Assembly (NCBI RefSeq): GCF_037975245.1 | Contig: NC_092563.1 | Location: 20,108,094-20,172,093, forward strand | Origin: Apostichopus japonicus | Lineage: Eukaryota > Echinodermata > Holothuroidea > Aspidochirotida > Stichopodidae | Length of the DNA: 64,000 bases | Reading direction: 5' to 3' | In this document: in pieces, positions 1 through 10,484 of the stretch | How positions within the stretch are numbered: position 1 is the first letter of the stretch | How the letters are laid out: every line of letters begins with the position of its first letter | Translations under genes and position numbers: made by a program | The notes under the pieces: model-generated | What the model was told of the DNA's origin: nothing | Database searches by the model: none | Seen by the model: the letters and a program-made list of their open reading frames with translations, nothing else

Positions 1-941
1 GCTCATTAATCTTCACATAACTGTAAGATTCACCAACGATGTAGCTGTTGAGTATGTTTGAAATGTACTCATTGTTTTGGCAACTGGTGACCTCAACATG
101 ACCTCTCCCAATATCTCAGCTGAGAACTCAACATAAGCGGCTATATATAACAAATATGAAGTTCATGCAAGTTATGCCCAATGAGTCATCGTATTTACAG
201 GCCAAGTGTACTACATGTAAACAGATGCACGGACATGCAGCCAAAACATGTGATCACCTTGTATATATATTCCTTCTGCATTCAGCAAAGGAATCAAAAT
301 TGTCATCTTGCACAAATTCTTCTTTTGATATCACTTTAATTTATGCTTGACAATATAAGACCCAGTAGGCTGAATAAATACTGTAACTGTTTATTAACTG
401 ATTTTAGAATTTAGAAAGAGAAATTTTGTAGAGACCAAAGCAATCATACAACACACTACAGGTATAAGACTTTTCACAACTAATTGCAAACCTCCAGTCA
501 TGAAATCTCCAAATAATACTGGTTCTCATTGAGACAATCTACAGCCCATTCAAACGTCTGTAAAAAATAACGATAAACTGTTCTTTGGCTAAAGTAGTGC
601 ACTGAGTCCGGTCAGCCTTTCAAAAGTTGGATGCATGAATACAATCTTTCCAAACACATGTATGGCAACATTTTAACAGTATACATAAGTAATGGAAAGA
701 AAGAACAAATTTCAATCTGCATTTCATGTCTCAAGTGTATTTATTCCATCCCCGTGTCAATAGTAGTTAACAGGCTTTTAGGTCTAGCAAACAGCAGAAT
801 CTTACACTTCCTTCATTAAATATTTCTATTCACTGCCCATACTCAACCAATGTCATCAAACTGTTCCTAACAACATATCTGAATGAAAACACAGACTTCA
901 CACTTTGTAATTTTACATTGAGGTAGCATAGTTTTACTTAC
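1..941. other. Intronic or flanking sequence, no exon recognised
   Basis: AT-rich sequence downstream (in transcription direction) of the HYR exon at 942. No EGF or HYR signature and no convincing splice-bounded open frame was found on either strand; the short open frames here have no recognisable domain. The next exon of the gene presumably lies beyond the left window edge. Confidence 0.5.
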
Positions 942-1190
942 CCTCCACTACTATGATATCAAAAACACAATCAGCTGTGTTCCCACTTGGATCTGCAAAG
1001 ATGTAAGTCACTGTTGTTGTTCCTGTCTGAAAGAACTGTCCAGGTCTTCGTGTAGCTGACAGAACTGATGCTGTTCCTGAATTGTCTGTAGCTGTTGGCT
1101 CTGTAAACTCTACCACAGCACCAAAGCTATTTAGCGGTATCTCTTGTGTTATATCATTGATGCAGCTGACCACAGGTGGTATATTGTCCA
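942..1190 (-). CDS. HYR domain exon (paralogue of the 10.4-kb exon)
   Basis: An 83-codon, phase 1-1 exon bounded by an AG acceptor (1191-1192) and a GTAAGT donor (936-941). It encodes one complete HYR module, an immunoglobulin-like extracellular fold thought to mediate adhesion. Visible hallmarks are the opening DNIPPVVSC, the central EPTATDNSGTASV, the turn GTTTVTYIFADPSGNTADC and the final strand FDIIVVEG. The first and last cysteines form the usual HYR pair. Its closest relative in the window is the exon at 10233-10484, with the same PLN.FG, TATDNSGTASV and PGQFFQ.GTT blocks. This is the last recognised exon of the gene in this window. No cellular function beyond adhesion or matrix role can be assigned. 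Confidence 0.88.
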
Positions 1191-1459
1191 CTGAGGAAAA
1201 AGAGACATTACATTAACGTACATTGTTCAACATATTAACATTAAATATAGATGACTAAATGACTAATAGTAAATAACTTGGGGAGTTAAAACTCATCAAT
1301 CAGGGTGGAGAATAAATTTAGTTTTATTAACCTTAATGTAGATGATAATAAAACCAGAATGAAAACATTTCATGGTTCGTCGCTACTGCTCATTGATTTG
1401 AGTAAGAGGGAAGACTCCAAGTATGTAATGATGAAGCATTCCCTTAAGTTATGTGTACA

Positions 1460-1672
1460 AACTGTTGTTACCAAGTGTTGGCGCGAAGCGTGAAAGAAAA
1501 GTTTGTCCGAAAATGCCTCCCAGATCGCTGGAAATGGCACTTCCCAGGCCTTGTTAGTTGCATCTAAGCATTTTCTCTTTTGAAATTACTAGCGATATCA
1601 TAAAAACACAAAAAATATGCTCAAGGGGTTGGGGTGGTAGCCCCTTCGCCCCCGATTGGCTATGCGCCTGCG
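1460..1672. mobile_element. DNA-transposon-like (possibly hAT) fragment
   Basis: The segment ends on the minus strand with GCAGGCGCATAGCCAATCGG followed by a run of G-rich sequence, a form often seen at termini of hAT-type elements. An inner part (CCCAGATCGCTGGAAATGGC near 1516) is closely matched near 10889 by CCCAGATCACCGGAAATGGC. So at least two fragments of the same family lie in introns of this gene. No target-site duplication was identified and the family name is tentative. Confidence 0.4.
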
Positions 1673-2479
1673 GTTAGAAATCTTGTAGGAAATAGGCTAA
1701 ATTGAAACACAGTGAACCCATATCGATGTGGATCATATATATGAATGTATGTTCTCACACTCATACACAACAGATGTACAGACATTATGATAATAATCAT
1801 GAGTGACAACTTGCTTTATGGTGACATGTTACAGAAACGACCACGACGCTTCATTTATCTCATGCAGCATGTGATTGGATGAAGTTTAAGCAGGCGCCTA
1901 GTATGATTTGGATAAATAATATCACGGATTATTTTATATTAATAGCAAAAAACCAAAAACAACTAATACACCAAATATTGGTGGGGATATTAGATAATAT
2001 ATCCCCCACCTAAAATATTGGGTGACATTCCCTCGTTCCCCCATGATCGCCACCCATGGCTTCATACATATGCATGAACCATTGGTAGCACATGTCAGCT
2101 TGTGTCTGCTATTAGCTACAAATATCAGTGATCTAATTTTGAAGATCAAACATATGGTTTCCACAGAAGTGACTGCAAGTTGATATATAATCCCTCACCC
2201 AGTAAACTCAGCATTGGTCATGACATAAGCACCAAAATTAATTAGGTTCACCTGCTCACTAAAAATGGCAATGATCAATAATTGCCGTATGAAATGATTA
2301 ATCATACAAACTTGTAACCTAACTAAAACAAAGCCACATATTCCCATAAATACATGTTATCAATTGCAACACTCATCGCTATGTGTAGGCTACCTACCAA
2401 TAACACACTGACGTTTGATGAAACTGTGACTTATGATTGTCTTCTTACTGCAAATTTTAAGATTTTGACATTTGACCCT

Positions 2480-2760
2480 ACGACCTGATTAATATATATG
2501 AGCACCAAAATCAATGGGGTTCATTAACTTATTATGGACCACACCCACCAGGTATCGTGGTTACAAACTGATTAATAACTACTCTAACACCTGCAGCACC
2601 ACAGGTCAGGTGGAAGTCAGGTTCTGCGTGTAGTAATACAACACACTGCATGATCACCTAGTGAACTTACTACAGGATGGAAGCTAAAATCCATGAATAT
2701 CCCTAACTGTTGTGGATTCTTTTAAAAGTTGACATAAACGAACCATGCATGCCAAAGTGC
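2480..2760. repeat. Dispersed repeat, copy 1 (matches 5740-5970)
   Basis: A block running from TGAGCACCAAAATCAATGGG through CATGATCACCTAGTGAACTT to GAACCATGCATGCCAAA is repeated with modest divergence at about 5740-5970. The copy here has an extra stretch after the first motif. It has no coding potential that I recognise. It may be a transposon-derived intron repeat. Confidence 0.5.
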
Positions 2761-2875
2761 ACCCATACACACACTATTATGATTACAAAGGTTACGATAT
2801 TCATCAAACCAAAAACCAAGAAATATCGAACAGATCAACGTAAGGACAGCATAGCCAGGACAAAGAGGTTCCTAC

Positions 2876-2992
2876 CTTGTGAACATGTTATCCCTGTGAA
2901 TCCAATAGGACATCTACAGGTGAAACCACTGCTATCACTAAGACTACAAGTACCACCATTCTGACAGGGGTTGGTGCTGCAGGCATTTTGAC
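2876..2992 (-). CDS. EGF-like domain exon
   Basis: A 39-codon phase 1-1 exon with acceptor TATTTCAG and donor GTAGG. It encodes a complete six-cysteine EGF module: [14 protein letters not shown], then a short loop, [14 protein letters not shown]. Spacing is that of a typical non-calcium-binding EGF domain, since no D-x-D/N-E start is present. It is nearly identical to the exon at 3944-4060 (GITCSQ here, GTTCSR there), so the two arose by the local duplication of about 1.07 kb seen across this region. Confidence 0.88.
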
Positions 2993-3403
2993 CTGAAATA
3001 TGAGAATTAAACAGTTTAATGTTGAAGACAACATCTACAATAATAAGTGTTTCATTCCTTGTGACTAAACTAATGAACTTAAACTATTACTAGAGCCAAA
3101 ACAAAATACAGGCAGCAAATGGAATACCAGAAATTTCTAGAGGGTCAAAAATAAAAACATATCAACTGAATCATTATTTCATCTGTGCATTTATCTACCA
3201 TTTGAACTCAACTTATTTGTACCCACTTAATTTGTTCTCTGGACATACGTTTTGCTTCCCATGGTAATATCATCTCCCCCTCTCCCATCCTAGATGTAAT
3301 CCCACCTAATCCTAAAAAGTCTTGGCTTAACTGAGTTACATACTAGTGAAACAATTAATAAGGACTTTTTGCCCGATATCACACTCTTATTCTTAAACCT
3401 CAC
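2993..3403. other. Intron between EGF exons
   Basis: Spans the gap between two EGF exons. The sequence is matched at about 4061-4669, apart from a GC-rich insert present only there. No exon was seen. Confidence 0.6.
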
Positions 3404-3517
3404 CTTGTTCACATCTCAACCCGGTGAATGTACCTTGACAAAAGCAGAAGAAATTTATAGTTTCGAGAGCAATGCAAAGACCTTGATTCAGACAAGGGTT
3501 TGGTGTACAAGGATTAG
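3404..3517 (-). CDS. EGF-like domain exon
   Basis: A 38-codon phase 1-1 exon with acceptor TTTTTGCAG and donor GTGAGG. It encodes NPCTPNPCLNQGLC, then FFCFCQGTFTGLRCEQ, i.e. six cysteines in EGF order. The segment before the last cysteine has an unusual GTFTG in place of the common GxxG. A truncated copy of the 3' end of this exon survives at 4670-4698. Confidence 0.85.
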
Positions 3518-3719
3518 CTGCAAAAAGGAAGGAAAATATCTTTAAACAACGCGAGAGCAGATAACATCGCACACAATGATGGGCTATTTTTTTGGATATA
3601 ACACTAGCATTATCCTAAAAAGGAAAATCAACTTAAACTCTTGTTCTACTCTGTTAAATATCAATCAAATGTACAACGATATCACTGAAAGCTGGTATGG
3701 AAGCCTTCTAGGTACCTAT

Positions 3720-3807
3720 CTTGTGAACATGTTATTCCTGTAAATCCATTGGGACATCTACAGGTGAAACCAGTGCTACCAATAAGACTACAGGTACCAC
3801 CATTGAA
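3720..3807 (-). pseudogene. Decayed EGF exon (29-bp deletion, lost donor)
   Basis: Clearly related to the EGF exons at 2876 and 3944 (shared GGTACCTGTAGTCTTA and GGATTTACAGGAATAACATG). It lacks 29 bases just inside the acceptor, which removes the first two cysteines and shifts the frame (88 instead of 117 nt). The donor GT has become AT (positions 3718-3719). The acceptor TATTTCAG is still present. It should not be spliced productively, so I treat it as a dead exon lying between two live ones. Confidence 0.85.
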
Positions 3808-3943
3808 CTGAAATATGAGAAGCAAACAGTTTCAAACAAACACAAACATTAACTATGATAAAGGCAACAAATAGGAAAAAAACCTTCTAAATATCGAACA
3901 GATCAATGTAAGAACAGCATAGCCAGGAAAAGGAGGTTCCTAC

Positions 3944-4060
3944 CTCGTGAACATGTTGTCCCTGTGAATCCAATAGGACATCTACAGGTGAAACCACTGC
4001 TATCACTAAGACTACAGGTACCACCATTCTGACAGGGGTTGGTGCTGCAGGCATTTTGAA
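3944..4060 (-). CDS. EGF-like domain exon
   Basis: A 39-codon phase 1-1 exon with acceptor TATTTCAG and donor GTAGG. It encodes [15 protein letters not shown], then [16 protein letters not shown]: six EGF cysteines. Paralogous to 2876-2992 at an offset of 1,068 bp. With the dead exon at 3720 it makes three descendants of one ancestral EGF exon within 1.2 kb. Confidence 0.88.
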
Positions 4061-4191
4061 CTGAAATATGAGAAGAAACAGTTTATTGTTGAAGACAACA
4101 TCTAAAATAATAAATGTATCATTCCTTGTGACTAAACTAATAAACTAAAGCTATTAATAGAGCCAAAACAAAATACAGGCAGCAAATGGAA

Positions 4192-4399
4192 TCAGCGTCG
4201 TAACGATGAGTCTGAGGGCCCCTGGGTCCAGGGAAGGAAGGGCCCCCTGGCTGCTGCGGAGAATCAACCGATGTGCGCGCAGCACAAATTACGAGCGCGG
4301 AGCGCAAAGTCCCAAAGGCGTGGGCCCAGGGCCCGCTTAGGGCCCTGAAAGCTCTGGAGTTGTACAAGCTCTCTGGTGCAATCTATGCCGTATATGGAA
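4192..4399. mobile_element. GC-rich 208-bp insertion flanked by ATGGAA
   Basis: A markedly GC-rich block with GGGCCC motifs and GCGCGCAGCAC / GAGCGCGGAGCGC. It interrupts a sequence that is continuous in the paralogous intron (GCAGCAAATGGAATACC near 3115). The hexamer ATGGAA precedes the insert (4186-4191) and recurs at its end (4394-4399), which fits a short target-site duplication. The open frame across it on the minus strand is probably incidental. Family unknown. Confidence 0.6.
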
Positions 4400-4669
4400 G
4401 TTAGAGATGGTCAAAAATAAAAAAATATCAACTTAATGATTATTTTCATCTGTGCATTTATCTGTCATTTTGAACTCAACTTAGCTGTACCCACCCAATT
4501 TGTTCTCTGGACATATTTTTGGCTTCCCATGTCAATATCAACCCCCTCCCCCATCTAAGATGTAATCCTACCTATCTCCAAAAAGCCTTTGCTTATCTGA
4601 GTTCTATACTAGTGAAACAATTAATAAGGACTTTTTGCCCCCTATAACACTCTTATTCTTAAATCTCAC

Positions 4670-4698
4670 CTCGTTCACATCTCAATTCAGCGAATGTA
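4670..4698 (-). pseudogene. Fragment of an EGF exon (3' end only)
   Basis: The first 29 plus-strand bases match the donor end of the EGF exon at 3404-3517 (GTTCACATCTCAA then AATGTA), including the donor GTGAG. Homology stops abruptly at 4698, where the local EGF-cluster duplication ends. It encodes only the last few residues of a module and cannot be a working exon. Confidence 0.75.
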
Positions 4699-5229
4699 TT
4701 TGATACGCATAAGGCCTTTAAACTATACGATAGCAGATGTGTTTGAAACCTTTATTTACTACTATCGACATGTATCCCTGTTACTTCAGGAAAATATCGC
4801 TATTACTCCATAACACTGCCTAATTTAAAGCGATCGCTTACGTACTGCGAAGCTAAGACCGTTTTACACAATTAATTCGCATTGAGATTGTTCATAGTCA
4901 AAAATCTAACAAGGCAAAAGTTAAGTTAAACTACATCCAAACCAGAAGTTTTTATTTGACAGTGAATCTCGACAATTGCAAAATATGGCGGAAACCTTCC
5001 AATAGCACTGCTGTATGTTCAAATACACCTTTTTGCACACAATGTAAGTAGCCAAAGTACGCTCCGAAGTGACGCGATGAGGGTTTTTGCACGGGTCTTG
5101 ATTGGATTCTTTGGAAGACCATAAGCCTACGTCCAATGCCAACATCCTCTTGTGCTTATAAGGCGTAGCGCACGTGTTATTACTAGGCTGGTCTTGGGAG
5201 ATACGGTAGATTATGAAACAAGATTCCAC

Positions 5230-5665
5230 AATTTGGCCTCTGGTGACTCCACATGACCTTTAAAATCCATAAAAAAACAATATACTAATTGTACTTAACG
5301 TGTCACAACTTCATACTCAATGTGAGACTCGTCCAAGCTTTCCTTTTTGAGATATCATGCTTCCAATGTTTTCACAATGTGAGCCTTAGTGACCCAAAAT
5401 GACCTGTGACCTCCACACAAAATAATAGGCTTCTTCTACTTAATGTAGTACTTCTTCACACAAAATACCAGATTAATCCAAGCTTTCTTCTTGAGATATC
5501 GTGTTTTCAAGGTTTCCACAATTTGACCCCCGGTGACCCCAAATGACCATTGACTTCCTGTAAAACAATTAGCTTCTTTTACTTAATGCGGTACATCTAC
5601 TCACCAAATATGAGATTAGTCCAAGCTTTCCTTCTTGAGATATCGTGTTTACAAGCAAGGCATCA
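5230..5665. repeat. About 3 degenerate copies of the 145-bp tandem repeat
   Basis: The core (TTGAGATATCGTGTTTACAAG, then AATTTGACCCC, then AATGACCTTTGACCTCC) recurs here at a spacing of about 144 bp. It is the most diverged of the four loci in the window that carry this repeat (others near 27.1, 36.7/42.0 and 52.5 kb). Confidence 0.65.
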
Positions 5666-5739
5666 CACACACACAAACATGAGCACACTCATGCCATTTG
5701 TGACTCACATTCACATCTCATTAATACTCATTAATATTC

Positions 5740-5970
5740 ATTATATGAGCACCAAGTATTACAAACTGATTAATAACTACTCTGACACATGCAGCTCCGC
5801 AGGTCAGGTGGAAATCAGTTTCTGCATGCAGTAATACAACACACTGCATGATCACCTAGTGAACTTACTACAGGATGGAAGCAAAAATCCATGAATATCC
5901 CCAACTGTTGTAGATTCTTATAAAAGTTCCCCATAAATTGGGGCGTTGACATAAAAGAACCATGCATGCC
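5740..5970. repeat. Dispersed repeat, copy 2 (matches 2480-2760)
   Basis: Shares long exact cores with 2480-2760, including TAATACAACACACTGCATGA and GAACCATGCATGCCAAA. It lies just beyond the 145-bp repeats and a CA-rich stretch. That is the same order seen elsewhere, where the 145-bp array ends in a CACACA tract followed by ATCATGAATGCATAGG. Confidence 0.5.
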
Positions 5971-6726
5971 AAACTGGGAGGAAGTATTACTATGCATGTT
6001 AGTTCACTCTCCATTTATGCACACTTTTGCAATGAAAATTACATTCTATAAGTGTTAAAAAAGAGAAAACTGTTAGATAAAATGATGTGAAGAGGTGTCC
6101 CAGTTTGGGTATTAAAGAAAATGCACCCAAAACTGGGCAGATTATCTTTATGTTCCATATAATAATTATCCAGTAAGTGACATATTTGCCTTAAATTTTC
6201 AAAAACATCTACCACATGTTACCTTTGATGCCAGCCACAAAAAAAGACTCAAACCAATATAGGATACAACTAAGACACCAATTCACAGAAAGCACATTAC
6301 AATAACTCAAAGACATTGAAAAAATTATAAATGTTAATTGGGTACATATAGCATTGGTAGTTTCTTTTTGAGCAAGTACAATAGTTCCTTGTCTTGATTT
6401 TTAACTTCGTCCTTCCTGAATATTACTGAAATATTAGGGAATGACAAGGTTTACCTCTGTCCCAAAGATAATGTGCTCAGCTATGAAAATGTGATTAGCT
6501 GATCCATTAATCTACTCACATGTTCTACCACAACAAATTTGGAGTGCATATGTCTAAATTTAAGGTTTGTGGCTTATACATCTCAATTTCTTGTAAGAAA
6601 CTATTCCCACTTGATTAGTGTGGCTACTTACAAGGGAACGACTGACCTTCTGGACAAATTACTCTTGCCTTTTCCTACGCCATCGGCGCTCAACTCACAA
6701 AAGAAAAACTACCAACAACTATACCG

Positions 6727-8160
6727 TAGCCTGCCGAAGTCTATGCGGGGGCTAAATAAACCAGATTAGGCAATACATGACTCACTGTTACATCCAGGAT
6801 TCCAAAGAAACCGGGCAAAACTGGATTGGGCAAAACATACCTCACTTTGACATCTAGGACCTCAAAGTATATGCGGGGGCTAAATAAAACAATGCATAAC
6901 TCAATGTGACATCCAGGACTCCAAAGTCTATAAGGGAAGTGGGCGGGGGGCTAGGGGTGGGGGATAAACCGGATTAGGCAATAAATTACTCACTGTGACA
7001 TCTAGGACCGCAAAGTCTATGCAGGGGCTAAATAAACCAGATTAGGCAAAACATGACTCACTGTGACATTCAGGACTCCAAAGAAACTGGGGAAGAAACT
7101 GGATTAGGCAAAACATAACTCACTTTGACATCTAGGACATCAAAGTCTATGCGGGGGCTAAATAAACCAAATTAGGCAATGCATAACTCACTGTGACATC
7201 CAGGGCTCCAAAGTATATAAGGGAAGTGGGCGGGGCTAGGGGGTGGGGTGGGGAAGAAACCGGATTAGGCAATAAACTACTCACTGTGACATCTAGGACC
7301 GCAAAGTCTATGCGGGGGCTAAATAAACCAGATTAGGCAATACATGACTCACTGTGACATTCAGGACTCCAAAGAAACTGGGGAAGAAACTGGATTAGGC
7401 AAAACATAACTCACTTTGACATCTAGGACATCAAAGTCTATGCGGGGGCTAAATAAACCAGAATAGGCAATGCATAACTCACTGTGACATCCAGGACTCC
7501 AAAGTCTATTTGGGAAGTGGGCGGGGGCTAGGGGGTGGGCTGGGGAAGAAACCGGATCAGGCAATACATTACTCACTGTGACATCTAGGACCGCAAAGTC
7601 TATGCGGGGGCTAAATAAACCAGATTAGGCAACAATGACTCACTGTGACATTCAGGACTCCAGAGAAACCGGGGGAAGAAACTGGATTAGGCAAAACATA
7701 ACTCACTTTGACATCTAGGAAATCAAAGTCTATGCGGGGGCTAAATAAACCAGAATAGGCAGTACATAATTCAGTGTGGCATCCAGGACTCCAAAGTCTA
7801 CAAAGGAAGTGGGCGAGAGGCTATGGGATGGGGGTGGGGAAGAAACCGGATTAGGCAATACATTACTCACTGTGACATCAAGGACCTCAAAGTCTATGCG
7901 GGGGCTAAATAAACCAGAATATGCAGTACATAATTCAGTGTGGCATCCAGGACTCCACAGTCTACAGAGGAAGTGGGCGAGAGGCTATGGGATGGGGGTG
8001 GGGAAGAAACCGGATTAGGCAATACATTACTCACTGTGACATCTAGGACCTCAAAGTCTATGCGGGGGCTAAATAAACTAGATTAGGCAATACATAACTC
8101 ACTGTGTTATATAGGACTCCAAAGTCTATGCGGGGGCCAAATGAATCCAGATTAGGCATC
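6727..8160. repeat. Higher-order minisatellite, 292-bp period
   Basis: About 1.4 kb of tandem repeats with the core TCTATGCGGGGGCTAAATAA, ATTAGGCAA, CTCACTGTGACATC and AGGAC. Four related monomers of roughly 65-80 bp alternate to give a higher-order unit. Equivalent points recur at 7020, 7311 and 7603 (periods 291 and 292). One monomer type carries a G-rich block such as GTGGGCGGGG. The right end (7740-8040) is a duplicated half unit with a shorter period. Local open frames are by-products of the repeat. Confidence 0.85.
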
Positions 8161-8216
8161 AAAATAATTTCAGGTTATAGTTATAAGTAACATTAGAGTA
8201 CATACTTTAAAATGGT

Positions 8217-8284
8217 GGGGCTCCTGTTCTATCTTATAACTTTGTACAATGAAACTAAGGAAGGTGTACTTGGAAACGTTCTTG
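8217..8284. repeat. Direct repeat flanking the EGF exon, copy 1
   Basis: The block from GGGGCTCCTGTTCTATC through ACAATGAAACTAAGGAAGG to TTCTTGACT reappears at about 8669-8745 with a few changes. The two copies bracket the EGF exon at 8358-8483 at an offset of about 450 bp, a trace of a small local duplication. Confidence 0.65.
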
Positions 8285-8357
8285 ACTAATGCATACAATT
8301 ATAAAGTAGATTCCACCTCAATGCAATGTTTGATTACAGTAGCACAAGAGTAAATAC

Positions 8358-8483
8358 CTTGTGTGCAAAGGTTTCCAGTAAATCCATTTGGACACAGACA
8401 GAAAAATACGAAACTGCCAAAACTGATACAGGTACCACCATTTTCACATAGATTGTTCCGATCTCCGGCACAGATATTCTGAT
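8358..8483 (-). CDS. EGF-like domain exon
   Basis: A 42-codon phase 1-1 exon with acceptor AATTTCAG and donor GTATTT. It encodes DQNICAGDRNNLCENGGTC, then FFCLCPNGFTGNLCTQ: six EGF cysteines. The first loop (between Cys1 and Cys2) is longer than in the 2.9-4.0 kb EGF exons. It is the first EGF module after the HYR array in transcription order. Confidence 0.87.
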
Positions 8484-9520
8484 CTGAAATTGGCAAGAAA
8501 ATACATCTTGATTAATTATACTTTTAAAGGTTAGAATGACAAGGATTGAGAGTAATACATTCTAGGCAAAACTGAATTAAAACAGTAGAGTATTACATAA
8601 GTTATAATTTACATCATTATAATAAATGCTTCAGCATGTGTAACGTTTCAATTGGTTACAAACAAGAAACTAAGGGGCTCTTGTTCTATCATATAACTTT
8701 GTACAATGAAACTAAGGAAGGTGTATCTGGAAACTTTCTTGACTCATATTTATTAGGGACGTTCTACCATAAACAGAAAATTAGCACAATGACAAAAGTA
8801 AGATTAATTGAAACAGCAAATGAAGAAATAACCGAGATTTCGACTTATTTCACAAGGCTGGCATTTCAACTTCGGTAAGACCTCACTTTTTGTATGGCAT
8901 AGTATGTATACTAGCCTATAAAAGCAGTGAATTACAAAATATGACCAGACGTTCAACAGCTTTTTGAAAGATAAGTAACTTTTAATTGAAGAATTGCTTC
9001 CCAAAATGAGTTAACAAATGTGTGAATTATTCTAACAACCATTCCTTTCTCTCCTAGCTGCATGTTTATTGAAAGAGTGAAGTTAATAAATGGTTCAATT
9101 TCTATATAAAGTACGTGCAACGTTCATTGTCATTGTTTCGCCTTTGCAGTACACTCCGCAGAATAACGTCACATAGTGACCTGTCATTCATGAGCTTTTA
9201 AGCATCAACATTTGTGGTCAGTGTGAATCTGCTAACTTAGACATGAAATTTTACTAAATTACTGTCTTTTTCGAGTGTTCGGGAACCACAATATTCTTTT
9301 TCTACTAAAATAATTAAGTATGAGCCAAAAGAACATTTGTTTATAAAGAGCATTTGTTTTGTTCCAGCTTTACATTTTAAACTCCATAGACCAAACCAAC
9401 AAGAATTCTTTCTACCCAATGCAACCAGAAATTGAGCCAATAAAAAACATTGCAAAACACTGTTTTACATTAAATACCATAGTTACAAAAATCAGCACAT
9501 TGACAAAAATACACAATTAC
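8484..9520. other. Intron between HYR and EGF exons
   Basis: Apart from the second copy of the small direct repeat (8669-8745), I see only AT-rich sequence with short open frames and no domain signature. Confidence 0.5.
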
Positions 9521-9772
9521 CAGCATTCACTGAAATGGTAAATTCACATTCCGATGTTGCCCCATCTAAGTCTGTACAGGTACAATGATTGGTTGTCTGG
9601 CCAACGGGAAAGAGATCTCCACTCGGTTGATCACAGACTGGAGAAATAGAGCCATCTTCACTGTCTAAACAGCTACCAATATCCCATGTTACAAACTGAC
9701 CAAAGTCTCCCTGTAAGCTGGTGACAGGTTCAATGTTGGGACAAGTAGGTGGAGATGGAGGAGTATTCACAG
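9521..9772 (-). CDS. HYR domain exon (paralogue of the 21.4-kb exon)
   Basis: An 84-codon phase 1-1 exon with acceptor TTTGTCACAG and donor GTAATT. It encodes NTPPSPPTCPNIEPVTSL, FVTWDIGSCLDSEDGS, SGDLFPVGQTT and CTCTDLDGATSECEF. This HYR subtype has an extra pair of cysteines (GSCLD and VCDQ) plus CTCTD. It matches the exon at 21296-21559 throughout but lacks one codon there (VTWEDIG versus VTWDIG) and ends with a different last strand (ISVNAG). Confidence 0.87.
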
Positions 9773-10232
9773 CTGTGACAAAGGACCAAAAAGAAACTTT
9801 ACAAAGAGAACCATATCAAACACGGGTAATTAGGCACAAAATAAATAAACATGGACCAATAGTGTTGAGCTTATTTCTGACAGCAAACTTCAGAATTTGA
9901 TTCCCAGTTTGAAATGCGTTTTCTTTGTTCTGGTGGGAAGTGATTAAATGCGGGTTTATAGAGCGAGCACGACAGCATGTACATTCACTCACCCACTCTT
10001 TGTTTTACTTGGGAGTATTTATACCCCACCATTCTTTGTTCTGGTGGGTGATATTTATATATTACTTAATGCATATAATCTTAATCTTTGACACTTTCGA
10101 TCAATTAACCACTATCTCAAATCTCCCTAGATGCTGACCTTCAGTAGCCAGGTTGTTAAATGGCCATCCTTGCTTGAAACTATAGCATAGGTTTACATTA
10201 CATAGAGAGAAGACAACAAAGCTATGACATAC
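9773..10232. other. Intron between adjacent HYR exons
   Basis: AT-rich with a local duplication of TTCTTTGTTCTGGTGGG (near 9920 and 10032). No exon signature was seen. Confidence 0.5.
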
Positions 10233-10484
10233 CTTCAGTAATGATAATGTTAAATGAACATTCGGCTGTATTTCCTGATGGATCTATAAACACATATGTT
10301 ACTTGTGTGGTTCCACTCTGGAAGAATTGTCCTGGAGAATGAGTTCTTGATTGGACACTTGCAGTCCCAGAGTTATCAGTAGCAGTGGGTTCACGGAATT
10401 GGACCGTGGTGCCAAATCCATTCAGAGGTATGGTCTCTGCTACATCTAGTCCTACACAAGCTATCACTGGTGGTACCTCTTCAA
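10233..10484 (-). CDS. HYR domain exon (paralogue of the 1.1-kb exon)
   Basis: An 84-codon phase 1-1 exon with acceptor AAATCTTCAG and donor GTATGT. It encodes EEVPPVIACVGLD, FREPTATDNSGTASVQSRTH, GTTQVTYVFIDPSGN and AECSFNIIITEG. The two framework cysteines are in place. The first motif has CVGLD where most HYR domains have CPxxI, as also in its relative at 942 (CIND). It directly follows cassette C in transcription order. Confidence 0.88.

Larger units (their letters stand above)
1191..2875. other. Intron between EGF and HYR exons, with repeats
   Basis: Non-coding stretch between the EGF exon at 2876 and the HYR exon at 942. It carries a DNA-transposon-like fragment around 1460-1672 and, at about 2480-2760, a dispersed repeat that recurs around 5740-5970 with the same cores (for example TGCATGATCACCTAGTGAAC and ACTACAGGATGGAAGC). 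No exon signature was found. Confidence 0.55.
4699..8357. other. Long intron rich in repeats
   Basis: Separates the EGF cluster from the EGF exon at 8358. Contents: unique AT-rich sequence with weak open frames (4900-5230, no recognised domain), a degenerate 145-bp tandem repeat (about 5230-5665), a dispersed repeat (5740-5970), unremarkable sequence (5970-6720), and a higher-order minisatellite (6727-8160). No exon signature was found. Confidence 0.55.

Noticed and set aside
4921-5229. 102-residue minus-strand open frame
   Set aside because: Wording looks like translated repeat DNA, but I could not assign a family or find splice sites. Left as unexplained intron sequence.
6727-8160. Possible CRISPR-like array
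   Set aside because: The repeats are contiguous monomers without unique spacers, and the genome is clearly eukaryotic. It is a minisatellite.
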